Source of the DNA: Marinobacter sp. C7
GTDB lineage: Bacteria > Pseudomonadota > Gammaproteobacteria > Pseudomonadales > Oleiphilaceae
Assembly (NCBI RefSeq): GCF_022343555.1
Contig: NZ_JAKQZH010000001.1
Location: forward strand, 62,001 to 126,000
Reading direction: 5' to 3'
Length of the DNA stretch: 64,000 bases
In this document: piece by piece, positions 26,175 to 37,130 of the stretch
How positions within the stretch are numbered: the stretch's first letter is position 1
Layout: every line of letters begins with the position of its first letter
Program-made: the position numbers and the translations under genes
The notes under the pieces: generated by a model
What the model saw: only the letters and a program-made list of their open reading frames with translations
What the model was told of the DNA's origin: nothing
Database searches by the model: none

Positions 26175-28625
26175 ATGATGACTTTTATTCTGTTTGTGGT
26201 AGCGCTGGCCGGTCTGCTGATCGTCATGCGCCGCGAGGCGGGGGCCAAACCGGCCATTGGTGTGATGGTGGCAGTCGGGTTCCTGTCCTGGATCTTCGCT
26301 TCCGGTTGGCTGGCCCTGATATTGTTCATTGGTGCCGCGGTCACGGCCGCCGCCGGTTTGCCAGGCTTCCGCCAAAGTTGGCTGACCCCCCGCATCTTCG
26401 CCACGTTCAAGAAGGTGGCGCCAAAGGTCTCTGATACCGAGAAGGTCGCCCTGGAGGCCGGCACCGTTGGCTGGGACGGTGAGTTGTTTACTGGCCGTCC
26501 GGACTGGCACAGCCTGTTGATCAATCGCCACAATGGACTGAGCGAGGAAGAACAGGCATTTGTGGATAACCAGTGCACCCACGCCATCTCCATGTGCAAC
26601 GCCTGGGACATCGCGGTCGAACGGGCCGACTTGCCGAAAGAACTGTGGGACTTCCTCAAGAAAGAGAAGTTCTTCGGCATGATCATTCCGAAGGAATATG
26701 GCGGCCTGGAGTTTTCCGCGAAGGCGCAGACGGCGGTACTGCAGAAGCTGGCCGCGAACGAAATGCTGATGGTCACGGTTGGCGTGCCAAACTCGCTCGG
26801 CCCGGGCGAGTTGCTCGTCAAGTACGGTACCGAAGAGCAGAAGCAGTACTACCTGCCGCGCCTGGCCGATGGCCGGGAGATTCCCTGCTTCGGCCTGACC
26901 GGCCCGCGCGCGGGTTCCGATGCCACCTCGCTGCCCGATACCGGTATCGTCTGCAAGCAGGAAGTGGACGGCGAGGAAGTGCTGGGTATCCGCCTCAATT
27001 TCGAGAAACGCTGGATCACGCTTGCGCCGGTGGCGACGGTCGTCGGACTGGCCTTCCGCATGTTTGATCCGGATGGCCTCCTCGGCGATACCGAAGACTA
27101 CGGCATCACCTGTGCGCTGATCCCCCGGGACACCAAGGGCATGGAAATCGGCCGCCGCCATTGTCCGATCGGTACACCATTCCTGAACGGCCCGATCCGC
27201 GGCAAGGACGTCTTCATCCCGCTGGACTACATCATCGGTGGCCAGGAAATGGCAGGTGAGGGCTGGCGGATGCTGGTGGAATGTCTCTCGGTCGGCCGCT
27301 GCATCACCCTGCCATCCGGGGCTGCCGGCGCGGCGGCCCACTCGGTGGGTACCGCGGGTGGCTTCACCCGGATCCGTCGGCAGTTCAATACCCCGGTGGC
27401 CGAGATGGAAGGCGTACAGGAGCCGCTGGCTCGTATCGCCGCCAAGACCTACATTGCCCAGTCGGCGGTGAACCACACCGCCAACATGATCGACAACGGC
27501 CAGAAGCCGGCAGTGCCCTCGGCTATCCTTAAATACCATCTGACCGAGTTCCAGCGTGGCATCCTCACCGATGCCATGGATGTCCATGGTGGCAAGACCG
27601 TGACCCTGGGGCCGCGCAACTACCTGGGCATCGGCTTCAGCGGCGCTGCGGTCTCTATCACCGTGGAAGGCGCCAATATCATGACCCGCAGCCTGATGAT
27701 CTTCGGGCAGGGCGCGATCCGTTGCCATCCCTACGTGCTGGAGGAGTTGGCGGCGAAGGACAATGACGATATCCGGGCGTTCGACAAGGCCTTCTTCGGT
27801 CACGCCGGCCTGATCTTCGGCAACGCAGCGCGCGCCTTTACCCAGGCTCTGGGGCTGGGTCGTGCCGATGTGCCGTTTGACAGCTCCAGCCGCCGCTATG
27901 CGCAGGCGGTGGCCCGATTCAGCGCCGCGTTCGGTTTGTGTGCCGATGCCGCCATGACCACCCTCGGCAGCGAGCTGAAAATGCGGGAACTGATTTCCGC
28001 CCGTCTGGGGGACATGCTGTCCAATCTGTACCTGGCGTCCATGGTGCTGAAAAACTGGCATGAGACACAGCCGGTCGAAGGCGAGCGCGAGGTGATGGAA
28101 TACAGCCTGGAACTGCTGATCAATCGCACCGAGACCGCCCTCGACGAATTCCTGCAAAACCTGCCGAACCGACCGGTGGCGATGGCGCTTCGTGCCGTCA
28201 CCATGCCTCTGGGGCGTCGCTGGGACGCGCCGCACGATAGCCTGGCCCGCAAACTGGCCAGAGCCATCTCGACCGATACCCCGATCCGTCACAAACTGCT
28301 GGCCAGTGTCTGGAGCACAGACGGTGAGGGCACGGTCGAGAATCCGGTGGCCCGTTATAACGGATTGCTGAAGGACTACGACAAGGCCGAGCAGCTGTAT
28401 CGCAAGGTCACCAAAGCGTATGCCAAGGGTGAGTTGCCGATGACGGCGTTGCATCCGGAGGAACGCTTTGAGGCCGCTCTCAGTGCAGGGGTCTACACCA
28501 AGGAGGAAGCGGACTTCATGCGGCAATACGAGGAGGTGGTACTGGAAATGCTGAGTGTGGACGATTTCCCGTTCGACGCCTTTGCCCGCAACCAGGAAAC
28601 GGTAATCGACCACAATCCGGCTTGA
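26175..28625 (+). CDS. fadE: Acyl-CoA dehydrogenase FadE
   Basis: Long acyl-CoA dehydrogenase of 816 residues, matching E. coli FadE (814). Catalyses the first beta-oxidation step on fatty acyl-CoA, passing electrons to ETF. Two N-terminal hydrophobic helices (residues ~1-55) anchor it to the membrane. The FAD domain is clear: FFGMIIPKEYGGLEFSAKAQT, then CFGLTGPRAGSDATSLPDTG, VEGANIMTRSLMIFGQGAIRCHPY, and the DUF1974 C-terminal part typical of FadE. The start is ATG 26175 or 26178 after GGAG/AGAGAAG. Fits the alkane and fatty-acid lifestyle suggested by rubAB and tesB. Confidence 0.95.
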   Translation: MMTFILFVVALAGLLIVMRREAGAKPAIGVMVAVGFLSWIFASGWLALILFIGAAVTAAAGLPGFRQSWLTPRIFATFKKVAPKVSDTEKVALEAGTVGWDGELFTGRPDWHSLLINRHNGLSEEEQAFVDNQCTHAISMCNAWDIAVERADLPKELWDFLKKEKFFGMIIPKEYGGLEFSAKAQTAVLQKLAANEMLMVTVGVPNSLGPGELLVKYGTEEQKQYYLPRLADGREIPCFGLTGPRAGSDATSLPDTGIVCKQEVDGEEVLGIRLNFEKRWITLAPVATVVGLAFRMFDPDGLLGDTEDYGITCALIPRDTKGMEIGRRHCPIGTPFLNGPIRGKDVFIPLDYIIGGQEMAGEGWRMLVECLSVGRCITLPSGAAGAAAHSVGTAGGFTRIRRQFNTPVAEMEGVQEPLARIAAKTYIAQSAVNHTANMIDNGQKPAVPSAILKYHLTEFQRGILTDAMDVHGGKTVTLGPRNYLGIGFSGAAVSITVEGANIMTRSLMIFGQGAIRCHPYVLEELAAKDNDDIRAFDKAFFGHAGLIFGNAARAFTQALGLGRADVPFDSSSRRYAQAVARFSAAFGLCADAAMTTLGSELKMRELISARLGDMLSNLYLASMVLKNWHETQPVEGEREVMEYSLELLINRTETALDEFLQNLPNRPVAMALRAVTMPLGRRWDAPHDSLARKLARAISTDTPIRHKLLASVWSTDGEGTVENPVARYNGLLKDYDKAEQLYRKVTKAYAKGELPMTALHPEERFEAALSAGVYTKEEADFMRQYEEVVLEMLSVDDFPFDAFARNQETVIDHNPA

Positions 28626-28653
28626 TCGTTGCCGGATATTCCGTAGTGTAATG

Positions 28654-28677
28654 GAAGGCGCCCCGTCGGGCGCCTTC
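28654..28677 (+). terminator. Terminator after fadE
   Basis: GAAGGCGCCC (28654-28663) and GGGCGCCTTC (28668-28677) form a perfect 10-bp stem with a CGTC tetraloop, followed by TGTATT. It lies 28 nt after the fadE stop and 25 nt before crcB. Confidence 0.75.
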
Positions 28678-28702
28678 TGTATTCAGGGTGGAGTAATCAG
28701 GC

Positions 28703-29083
28703 ATGTGGCTATCGGTTGTGGCGGTGAGCGTCGGAGCGGTGATTGGTGCCAACCTCCGGTGGGTCCTGGGGCTTTGGCTCAACACGACCTACCATGCGGT
28801 TCCCTATGGCACCTTGCTCGCCAACCTCAGCGGCGGCTGGCTGATCGGTTTACTCATGGGCTACTTCACCCATGGGACTTCCCTGTCGCCCGAGTGGCGT
28901 CTGTTCGCTATCACCGGCCTGTGCGGGGCCCTGACTACCTTCTCGACGTTTTCCCTGGAAATGTTTGCGGCGCTCCAGGAAGGGAAATGGGGTATGGCGA
29001 TCGCCGGCATTCTCGCCCACGTGGTGGGTTCTATCCTGATGACCGCCCTCGGTTTTTACACCTTTTCCCTGATCAGGGGCTGA
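28703..29083 (+). CDS. crcB: Fluoride channel CrcB/Fluc
   Basis: Protein of 126 residues with four hydrophobic helices. Conserved elements: GANLRWVLG near residue 15, PYGTLLANLSGGWLIGLLMG near 33, and GLCGALTTFSTFSLE near 71, which carries the phenylalanines lining the fluoride pore. Exports fluoride as a dual-topology dimer. GGTGGAG precedes the ATG. I saw no fluoride riboswitch in the 77-nt upstream space, which is mostly occupied by the fadE terminator. Confidence 0.93.
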   Translation: MWLSVVAVSVGAVIGANLRWVLGLWLNTTYHAVPYGTLLANLSGGWLIGLLMGYFTHGTSLSPEWRLFAITGLCGALTTFSTFSLEMFAALQEGKWGMAIAGILAHVVGSILMTALGFYTFSLIRG

Positions 29084-29131
29084 CTTCCTGTCGGTGGGTA
29101 TCTTTACCTACATAAATCTTTGAAATTTCGC

Positions 29132-29160
29132 TTGGCATTCCCGGGATTCCCGCGTAGAGT
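29132..29160 (+). promoter_or_regulatory. Sigma70 promoter candidate for the cold-shock gene with long leader
   Basis: TTGGCA (29132-29137), a 17-nt spacer, then TAGAGT (29155-29160). Transcription from about 29167 would give a 5' leader of roughly 160 nt before the ATG at 29330, similar to the structured leaders of csp genes. Confidence 0.5.
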
Positions 29161-29329
29161 TGGATCTCAAGGAAAGAGTCAGTAAAGCGTTTCATGAATA
29201 AGACGTACCTGTAGTCAGTAGTGCCGTCCTGTTTTTGATTAAGCGAGTTCTGTATTTCCGCAAACGCTGACCAAGCGCCGCTGTGGCGTGAGGCAGTAGA
29301 GTAAATGATTGATTTCAGGAAGTTTAAGT

Positions 29330-29536
29330 ATGTCTACTACTACCGGTACTGTTAAGTTCTTCAACGAAGCTAAAGGCTTTGGCTTTATCACTCGTGAAGG
29401 CGGCCCGGACGTATTCGTTCACTACAGCGCCATCCAGGGCTCTGGTTTCAAGACCCTGGCCGAAGGCCAGCAGGTCGAGTTCACCGTAACTCAGGGCCAG
29501 AAGGGTCCTCAGGCGGAGAACGTTGTTGCTCTGTAA
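29330..29536 (+). CDS. CspA-family cold-shock protein
   Basis: Single cold-shock domain, 68 residues. RNP1 (KGFGFIT) and RNP2 (DVFVHYSAI) are intact, with the N-terminal TGTVKFFNE. It binds single-stranded RNA and DNA as a chaperone. The ATG at 29330 follows CAGGAAG; the upstream in-frame ATG-like start at 29309 gives non-homologous residues. Codon use is more A/T-rich than its neighbours, consistent with high expression. A strong terminator follows 24 nt after the stop. Confidence 0.95.
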   Translation: MSTTTGTVKFFNEAKGFGFITREGGPDVFVHYSAIQGSGFKTLAEGQQVEFTVTQGQKGPQAENVVAL

Positions 29537-29560
29537 TCCCTGACGGATTCAGCAACACGC

Positions 29561-29589
29561 AAAAAAGGCAGCTTCGGCTGCCTTTTTTT
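29561..29589 (+). terminator. Rho-independent terminator after csp
   Basis: AAAAAAGGCAGC, TTCG tetraloop, GCTGCCTTTTTTT: a textbook hairpin with a stable tetraloop and a seven-T tail. The symmetric A/T runs would allow it to act in both directions. Confidence 0.9.
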
Positions 29590-29669
29590 GTGATTTTCCC
29601 GGCAATATGTAATCTTTGCTCCCCTGTTGCTCGTTAAACCGGTTGTCGAGATTTACAGGGATTCCCGCC

Positions 29670-30374
29670 ATGCTGTTGCGATTTCTGAAAGCCACCTGGA
29701 TCCTGTTCTGGGCGGTCCTGCTTACCCTGATCCTGTTCCTGCCGATTGTGATTGCTGCCCTTGCCGGCAAGCGGGGTGATGCGGCCTTTCACGGCACCCG
29801 GATCTATGCCTGGATCATCCTGAAGGTGTGCGGCATTCGCCTGAGAGTCAGCGGCAAGGAGTACATCCGGCCGGGCCAGCGCTACGTTATTCTCAGCAAC
29901 CACGCCTCCTATTTCGATCCCCCCGCCCTGGTGCTCGCCCTCGGGCTGCAGTACCGGTGGGTGATCAAGAAGGAACTGCGCAAGGTGCCCCTGTTTGGCC
30001 TGGCGCTGGAGACCTCCCGGAACCTGTTCATCGACCGGTCGAAAGGAGCGGACGCGCTGGAAAGTATCAAGCAGGGCGTTGCCCAGCTACCGGATGGCAC
30101 CGGCATCCTGCTGTTTCCGGAGGGAACCCGGTCGTGGGATGGCAAGCTGCTGCCATTCAAGCGGGGCGGGTTTGTGATTGCCCGGGATGGTGAACTGCCG
30201 ATCCTGCCCGTCACCATCGTGGGCTCCCACGAACGATTACCCAAAGGCCATGCAGCCTTTACCAGTGGTGAGATTCACATCGTCATACATCCGCCCGTGA
30301 TGACTTCCGACAAGCCGGTGGAGGTTCTGATGGACGAGGTGCGAACCACGATCAGTGGTGCTCTGGAGAGCTAG
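29670..30374 (+). CDS. 1-acyl-sn-glycerol-3-phosphate acyltransferase (PlsC family)
   Basis: Protein of 234 residues with two N-terminal hydrophobic helices. Acyltransferase motif I is NHASYFDPPAL (~residue 77), motif II NLFIDRS, motif III FPEGTRSWDGKLLPFKRG (~152), and motif IV LPILPVTI. Makes phosphatidic acid from lysophosphatidic acid at the inner membrane, or acts on a related acceptor. The ATG at 29670 (MLLRFLK) starts at the first membrane helix; the longer frame from 29616 begins within the terminator region and is unlikely. Converges with the dienelactone hydrolase gene. Confidence 0.9.
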   Translation: MLLRFLKATWILFWAVLLTLILFLPIVIAALAGKRGDAAFHGTRIYAWIILKVCGIRLRVSGKEYIRPGQRYVILSNHASYFDPPALVLALGLQYRWVIKKELRKVPLFGLALETSRNLFIDRSKGADALESIKQGVAQLPDGTGILLFPEGTRSWDGKLLPFKRGGFVIARDGELPILPVTIVGSHERLPKGHAAFTSGEIHIVIHPPVMTSDKPVEVLMDEVRTTISGALES

Positions 30375-30375
30375 A

Positions 30376-30404
30376 AGTGCGCCCCGATGATGCCGGAGCG
30401 CACT
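30376..30404. terminator. Possible shared terminator between convergent plsC-like and hydrolase genes
   Basis: AGTGCGC (30376-30382) pairs with GCGCACT (30398-30404) across a 15-nt loop in the 39-nt convergent gap. There is no T-run on either side, so support is modest. Confidence 0.35.
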
Positions 30405-30413
30405 GGCTGCAGC

Positions 30414-31217
30414 CTATTGCGCGAAGATCCGCTGGTAGAACTCCATGGTGCCTTGCCAGGAGCGGGTGGCGGCCTCTTCGTCGTAGCCGATGGGCATGTT
30501 GAACTCTTCGGCTACTTTGTCGGCACCGGGGTTGGTGAAGGAGTGCCGGACACCCGGAAAGCTCACGAGGGTCAGGTCCACCTGGGCATCCTGCATTTCC
30601 TTGACCAGTCCGGCAACCTGATCGGACGGTACCATCTGGTCGGCGCCACCGGTGTAGACCTGGACCTGCGCCTTTACTTCACCTGCCTGGGCCTTGATCG
30701 GGCTGCCCAGGGCGCCGTGGAAGCTCACCACACCGTCAAGTTCGACGCCCAAACGTGCCATGTTCAGCACTACCGCGCCACCAAAGCAATATCCCTGGGC
30801 GGCAATGCGGGAGCCGTCAACACTCTCATGATTCTGTAGCAGCTCCTTGGCCTTGAGGAAGCGTGCTTTCAACTGGTCCATATCCCTGGTGGCTTCCTGC
30901 ATGAATTGCTGGGCCGTATCGGGATGGTCGGTGACTTTGCCCTCGCCGTACATGTCCAGGGCAAAGGCGGTATAGCCAGCGGCTGCCAGTTTCTCGGCCT
31001 GGTCCCGCGCGAACTCGTTATGACCCCACCACTCGTGCACCACCAGCACGCCGGGACGCTTGCCCTCATCTTCATCATCCCAGGCGAGATAACCGGTGAA
31101 TGTTGTATCACCGACCTTGTATTCAATGGTTTCAGTCTGCATTTCGGCGAGGGCTCCTGTGCTGGCCAGGGAAAGACCGAGAGTGGTTGCCAGGGCTGTG
31201 GTTTTTATCGGGTTCAT
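30414..31217 (-). CDS. Secreted dienelactone hydrolase family protein
   Basis: Alpha/beta hydrolase of 267 residues with a Sec signal peptide (IKTTALATTLGLSLASTGALA). The nucleophile motif is GYCFGG near residue 147 (Cys as in dienelactone hydrolase), the acid lies in YTGGADQMVP and the histidine in GVRHSFTNPGAD. The early motif GVLVVHEWWGHNEFARDQAEKLAAAGYTAFALDMYGEGK is typical of the family. AGGAGGAAGT immediately precedes the ATG at 31217. Location is probably periplasmic. The substrate is unknown; true chlorocatechol pathway partners are absent. Confidence 0.88.
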   Translation of the reverse strand: MNPIKTTALATTLGLSLASTGALAEMQTETIEYKVGDTTFTGYLAWDDEDEGKRPGVLVVHEWWGHNEFARDQAEKLAAAGYTAFALDMYGEGKVTDHPDTAQQFMQEATRDMDQLKARFLKAKELLQNHESVDGSRIAAQGYCFGGAVVLNMARLGVELDGVVSFHGALGSPIKAQAGEVKAQVQVYTGGADQMVPSDQVAGLVKEMQDAQVDLTLVSFPGVRHSFTNPGADKVAEEFNMPIGYDEEAATRSWQGTMEFYQRIFAQ

Positions 31218-31378
31218 ACTTCCTCCTGTTCCTTCTGGTTCTGGTTTTCTTGTGCCGTTTTTACGGCCTTGGCCGGAAAACCGATGCATCCAAATGCGTC
31301 ATCCGGAATTCCTTTCTTTTTACTACACTTGAGCGAGAGACTCACGGATTCGCTTTGGCTCAGTGCAGGAGATCGTCC

Positions 31379-32497
31379 ATGAAAGTGGGAGTTCCGAAGG
31401 AGATCAAGAACAACGAATACCGGGTCGGCATGATTCCGGCGTCGGTTCATGAGGTGTGTGGCCATGGTCATGAGGTGTTTGTGCAGGAGGGCGCCGGTAC
31501 CGCCATCGGTTTTTCCGATGAGGATTACCGGCAGGCCGGAGCCCGCCTGGTGGCGACAGCCGAGGAGGTATTTGAACAGGCGGAACTGATCGTCAAGGTC
31601 AAAGAACCCCAGGCCGGCGAACGGACCCTGCTCCGGCCGGAACACACGCTGTTTACCTACTTGCACCTGGCACCAGACCAGGCCCAGACCGAGGACCTGG
31701 TGAAATCCGGTGCCACCTGCATTGCCTACGAAACCGTGACGGATCACGCCGGCCGTTTGCCGCTGTTGGCGCCGATGTCCGAAGTGGCCGGGCGTATGTC
31801 GATCCAGGCCGGTGCCCATTGTCTGGAAAAATACCTTGGCGGGCGGGGAGTCTTGCTCGGTGGGGTGCCGGGAGTCAGCCCGGCCAGGGTCACCATCATT
31901 GGCGGTGGCGTCGTGGGACAGAACGCGGCTGCCATGGCCGTCGGCCTGGGCGCCCACGTCACGGTGGTGGATCGCAGCATGGAAGTGCTCCGGCATCTCG
32001 ACCATCGTTTCGGCAATCAGATCTCCACCCTGTTCTCCACGGCCCACACCCTGGACCAGGCCGTTATCGAGTCCGACCTGGTCATTGGCGGCGTGCTGAT
32101 TCCCGGTGCCTCGGCGCCCAAGCTGATCACCCGGGATATGGTCCGGCGCATGCCCGAGGGCAGTGTCATCGTGGATGTGGCGATCGACCAGGGTGGTTGC
32201 GCCGAGACCTCGAAGCCCACCACCCATGACAATCCCACGTACGTCGTGGATGGTGTGGTACATTACTGCGTGGCCAATATGCCCGGTGCGGTGGCGAGAA
32301 CGTCCACCCTGGCACTGAATAACGTCACCCTGCCATTCATTGCGGCCCTCGCGAACAAGGGGCCCAGGCAGGCATTGAGGGACGATCCGCACCTGCTGGC
32401 AGGTCTGAATGTGATGGCCGGCAAAGTGACCTACAGGGAAGTGGCCGAAGCCACCGGGTATGACTACACCAACCCTGAAACCCTGCTGGGAACCTGA
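31379..32497 (+). CDS. ald: Alanine dehydrogenase
   Basis: Protein of 372 residues. Interconverts L-alanine and pyruvate with NAD. Conserved features: [23 protein letters not shown] at the N-terminus (substrate Arg15), the catalytic lysine in VKVKEPQ (~75), catalytic His96 in FTYLHLAPD, and the Rossmann motif [21 protein letters not shown] at ~172. The C-terminal [21 protein letters not shown] is diagnostic. The ATG at 31379 is set by homology; a much longer upstream frame is spurious and antisense to the neighbour's 5' region. Ends 14 nt before the GST gene, so likely cotranscribed. Confidence 0.95.
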   Translation: MKVGVPKEIKNNEYRVGMIPASVHEVCGHGHEVFVQEGAGTAIGFSDEDYRQAGARLVATAEEVFEQAELIVKVKEPQAGERTLLRPEHTLFTYLHLAPDQAQTEDLVKSGATCIAYETVTDHAGRLPLLAPMSEVAGRMSIQAGAHCLEKYLGGRGVLLGGVPGVSPARVTIIGGGVVGQNAAAMAVGLGAHVTVVDRSMEVLRHLDHRFGNQISTLFSTAHTLDQAVIESDLVIGGVLIPGASAPKLITRDMVRRMPEGSVIVDVAIDQGGCAETSKPTTHDNPTYVVDGVVHYCVANMPGAVARTSTLALNNVTLPFIAALANKGPRQALRDDPHLLAGLNVMAGKVTYREVAEATGYDYTNPETLLGT

Positions 32498-32511
32498 CAA
32501 CCGGAGCAGAT

Positions 32512-33084
32512 ATGAAGCTGATTGGATCCACCACCTCTCCCTACGTACGCCGAATCCGTATCCTGCTGGATGAGGAGCCCTATGAGTTCGTTAATCTGGA
32601 TATCTACGGAGAAGGTCGGGATGAGCTACGGCGCAACAATCCGGCGCTGAAGATTCCCATGCTTGAGGATGAGGGGCAGGAAATCTATGACTCCCGCATT
32701 ATTGCCCGGTACGTGAGCGCCAAACAGAACCGGGATCCGCTGACCTGGGACCAGCAGAACCAGCTGACACTCATTGATGCCGCCAATGACTCCGCGGTCA
32801 CTCTGTTATTGTCCAAGCGTTCGGGCATTGATGTCGATGGGGACCTAATGTTCTTCAACCTGCAGCGCGAGCGGATCATGACCACTTTGCGTACCCTGGC
32901 AGCCCAGGTCGAAGAGGGGCAGTTCGAAACCTGGAACTATCCCGCGATCTGCCTGTACTGCCTGGTGGACTGGCTCGATTTCCGGGATCTGGTGGACTTC
33001 ACCGGCGTCGAAAGCCTGCTGGCGTTCAGGGACAGTCGCAAGGATAAACCCTGGGTGTCCCAGACCGATCCACGTCTCGCCTGA
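32512..33084 (+). CDS. Glutathione S-transferase family protein
   Basis: Protein of 190 residues. A thioredoxin-like N-terminal domain holds the active-site region GSTTSPYVRRIRILLDE (residue ~4) and the cis-proline NPALKIPMLED; ESRI-like D-S-R-I-I-A-R-Y follows as in GSTs. An all-helical C-terminal domain completes it. It follows ald after 14 nt. The preferred electrophile cannot be inferred. Confidence 0.85.
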   Translation: MKLIGSTTSPYVRRIRILLDEEPYEFVNLDIYGEGRDELRRNNPALKIPMLEDEGQEIYDSRIIARYVSAKQNRDPLTWDQQNQLTLIDAANDSAVTLLLSKRSGIDVDGDLMFFNLQRERIMTTLRTLAAQVEEGQFETWNYPAICLYCLVDWLDFRDLVDFTGVESLLAFRDSRKDKPWVSQTDPRLA

Positions 33085-33166
33085 TTGTCTGGCCCTGTCT
33101 AGCGACTTACGGGTGACCCGCTCCGGGCCACCCGCGCCTCCTGAAATTTAAGTTGAATTTAAGTTT

Positions 33167-33204
33167 TGCAAGCGGTTGCAGAACTGAACTATCGCTCCTA
33201 TCTT
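33167..33204 (+). promoter_or_regulatory. Promoter of the alpha-glucoside operon with LacI-type operator
   Basis: TTGCAG (33176-33181), a 17-nt spacer and TATCTT (33199-33204) form a sigma70-like promoter. TGCAAGCGGTTGCA (33167-33180) is a 14-bp near-palindrome with a central CG, the form bound by LacI-family regulators. It overlaps the -35, so binding would block RNA polymerase. The operon carries its own LacI-type gene. Confidence 0.65.
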
Positions 33205-33213
33205 TGGTGGTCA

Positions 33214-34824
<1,611 letters not shown>

Positions 34825-34859
34825 GACAGACAACAACAAACTGATTTGAGGTGATCATT

Positions 34860-36131
34860 ATGTCCAGATTTACCCTGAAACACTGGATGATCGGGAGCGC
34901 GGCCGCCTGCCTTTTGACGGGTGGGCTGCAGGCCGCAACCGTCACCATCTCCTGTGGCGCCGTGGGCGCCGAGCGACAGTTATGTGAAGAAGGTGTGGCC
35001 GCCTGGTCGGAAAAGACCGGCAACGATGTCCAGGTTGTGTCCACCCCCAACTCTGCCACCGAACGCCTGTCCCTCTATCAGCAGTTGCTGGCGGCCCAGT
35101 CCGGCGATGTGGATATCTTCCAGATCGACGTGGTCTGGCCGGGCATGCTGGCCCGGCACATGATTGATCTCGCGCCCCACATGGACGGCGCCGAGTCGAA
35201 GCACTTCGAGGCGCTGCTGCGCAACAACACCGTGGACGGCCGCCTGGTCGCCATGCCCTGGTTCACCGATGCCGGCGTTTTGTATTACCGCAAGGACCTG
35301 TTGGAACAGTACGATCAGCCGGTGCCGAAAACCTGGGAGCAGCTGACCGAATCCGCGGAAGCGGTCATGAAGGCACAACGTGAGGCCGGTAACGACAAGT
35401 TCTGGGGCTTTGTCTGGCAGGGCCGCGCCTATGAAGGACTTACCTGTGATGCCCTGGAGTGGGTGGCCAGCCACAACGGCGGCACCATCGTGAACGCCGA
35501 CGGCGATGTCACCATCGACAATCCGCAGGCCATCGAGGCCCTGGAACGGGCGAGCGGCTGGGTGGACACCATCTCTCCCCGGGCGGTCCTGAACTATACC
35601 GAGGAAGAGGCAAGGGGCGTGTTCCAGTCCGGAAATGCGCTGTTCATGCGTAACTGGCCCTACGCCTGGAGCCTGGCCCAGAGTGACGACAGCCCCGTGA
35701 AAGGCAAGGTGGGAGTGGTTGCCTTGCCGAAAGGTGGTGAGGGCGGTCGCCACGCCGGAACCCTGGGCGGTTGGCAACTGGCGGTATCGAAATACTCGGA
35801 GAATCCCGATCTGGCCGCTGACCTGGTCCGTTACCTGACCAGCTATGAGGAACAGAAACGCCGGGCCATCGAAGGCAGCTACAACCCCACGCTTCCGGAG
35901 CTCTATCAGGACGAAGACGTCCTGGCGGCGGTGCCGTTTTTCGGCGAGCTGTTCGAGACCTTCAAGAACGGCGTACCTCGCCCGTCATCGGTGACCGGTG
36001 AGAACTACGGCCGGGTCTCCAACGCTTTCTTCAACTCGGTCCACGACGTGCTGTCCGGTGAGGCGGAACCGGAGGAGGCACTGGGATCCCTGGAACGGGA
36101 CCTGCGTCGCCTGGGTCGCCGGGGCTGGTAA
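34860..36131 (+). CDS. Sugar ABC transporter periplasmic binding protein (AglE/ThuE-like)
   Basis: Family 1 extracellular solute-binding protein, 423 residues. Signal peptide at residues 1-25 (SAAACLLTGGLQA). The mature start TVTISCGAVGAERQLCEEGVAAW and VVSTPNSATERLSLYQQLLA resemble ThuE and AglE, the rhizobial trehalose/sucrose and alpha-glucoside binders. Aromatic residues in MPWFTDAGVLYYRKDLLE would stack on the sugar. GAGGTGA is well placed before the ATG at 34860. The two permease genes follow immediately. Confidence 0.88.
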   Translation: MSRFTLKHWMIGSAAACLLTGGLQAATVTISCGAVGAERQLCEEGVAAWSEKTGNDVQVVSTPNSATERLSLYQQLLAAQSGDVDIFQIDVVWPGMLARHMIDLAPHMDGAESKHFEALLRNNTVDGRLVAMPWFTDAGVLYYRKDLLEQYDQPVPKTWEQLTESAEAVMKAQREAGNDKFWGFVWQGRAYEGLTCDALEWVASHNGGTIVNADGDVTIDNPQAIEALERASGWVDTISPRAVLNYTEEEARGVFQSGNALFMRNWPYAWSLAQSDDSPVKGKVGVVALPKGGEGGRHAGTLGGWQLAVSKYSENPDLAADLVRYLTSYEEQKRRAIEGSYNPTLPELYQDEDVLAAVPFFGELFETFKNGVPRPSSVTGENYGRVSNAFFNSVHDVLSGEAEPEEALGSLERDLRRLGRRGW

Positions 36132-36137
36132 CGCGCC

Positions 36138-37130
36138 ATGTCACATACCACTCCAGCACCCGCAGAAACCGAAGCGGTCGGCAAGATGCCGACGGCTTCC
36201 GTCCCCGCCCGGCGGCAGTCCAGCAAGGTGCGCCGCCAGCGCCTGCGAGCGGCATGGCTATTCCTGATTCCCATGCTCGTGGTGCTGGCTGCCGTCGCCG
36301 GATGGCCTCTGGTACGAACCATCTGGTTCAGTTTCACCGACGCCAGCTTTTCCAGTATCAGCGAGTATGGTTGGGTTGGCTTCGAGAATTACCTGGTCTA
36401 CGACGACGGCATGTGGTTCGGCGTCCTGGCCGATCCGGCCTGGTGGCAGGCGGTCTGGAACACCCTGTTCTTTACCGTGGTGTCCGTGGGCGCCGAAACC
36501 ATCCTCGGACTGATTATCGCCCTGACCCTCAATGCCCGGTTCCGTGGACGTGGCTGGGTTCGTGCGGCGGTGCTTATTCCCTGGGCAATTCCGACGATTG
36601 TCTCGGCCAAGATGTGGGGCTGGATGCTCCACGACCAGTTCGGGATCATCAACGACCTTTTGATGACTCTCGGGATCATCGCGGAGCCACTGAACTGGAC
36701 CGCCAATGCCGATCTGTCCATGTGGGCAGTGATCATGGTCGATGTCTGGAAAACCACACCGTTCATGGCCCTGCTGGCCCTGGCGGCGCTGCAGATGCTG
36801 CCCTCCGACTGCTACGAAGCGGCGAAGGTGGACGGTATCAACCCGGTCCGGGTGTTCTTCAAGGTCACGCTGCCGCTGATCACGCCGGCGCTGATGGTCG
36901 CCATCATTTTCCGGGTCCTGGACGCGCTCCGGGTGTTCGATGTGATTTACGTGCTGACGTCCAACAGCGAGGACACCATGTCCATGTCCGTCTATGCCCG
37001 GCAACAACTGGTGCAGTTCCAGGATGTGGGCTACGGCTCCGCAGCGTCGACGGTGCTGTTCATGATCATCGCGCTGGCAACCATCACCTATCTCTATTTG
37101 GGCCGCAAACAGATCGGAGGTGAGGCATGA
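36138..37130 (+). CDS. Sugar ABC transporter permease (AglF/MalF type)
   Basis: Inner-membrane permease of 330 residues with six or seven helices. The EAA loop DCYEAAKVDGINPVRVFFKVTLPLITPAL is near residue 230. About 35 cytoplasmic residues rich in basic amino acids precede the first helix. Begins 7 nt after the binding-protein stop and overlaps the next permease start by 4 nt (ATGA), so the two permeases are cotranslated. Confidence 0.92.
   Translation: MSHTTPAPAETEAVGKMPTASVPARRQSSKVRRQRLRAAWLFLIPMLVVLAAVAGWPLVRTIWFSFTDASFSSISEYGWVGFENYLVYDDGMWFGVLADPAWWQAVWNTLFFTVVSVGAETILGLIIALTLNARFRGRGWVRAAVLIPWAIPTIVSAKMWGWMLHDQFGIINDLLMTLGIIAEPLNWTANADLSMWAVIMVDVWKTTPFMALLALAALQMLPSDCYEAAKVDGINPVRVFFKVTLPLITPALMVAIIFRVLDALRVFDVIYVLTSNSEDTMSMSVYARQQLVQFQDVGYGSAASTVLFMIIALATITYLYLGRKQIGGEA

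Noticed and set aside
26130..28613. An 827-codon open frame antisense to fadE
   Set aside because: It is the mirror of a GC-rich gene with strong codon bias; the translation is rich in Gly, Arg, His and Gln and matches no family, while the plus frame is an unmistakable FadE.
28626..28702. Fluoride riboswitch upstream of crcB
   Set aside because: The 77-nt space is largely the fadE terminator hairpin and lacks the conserved riboswitch core.
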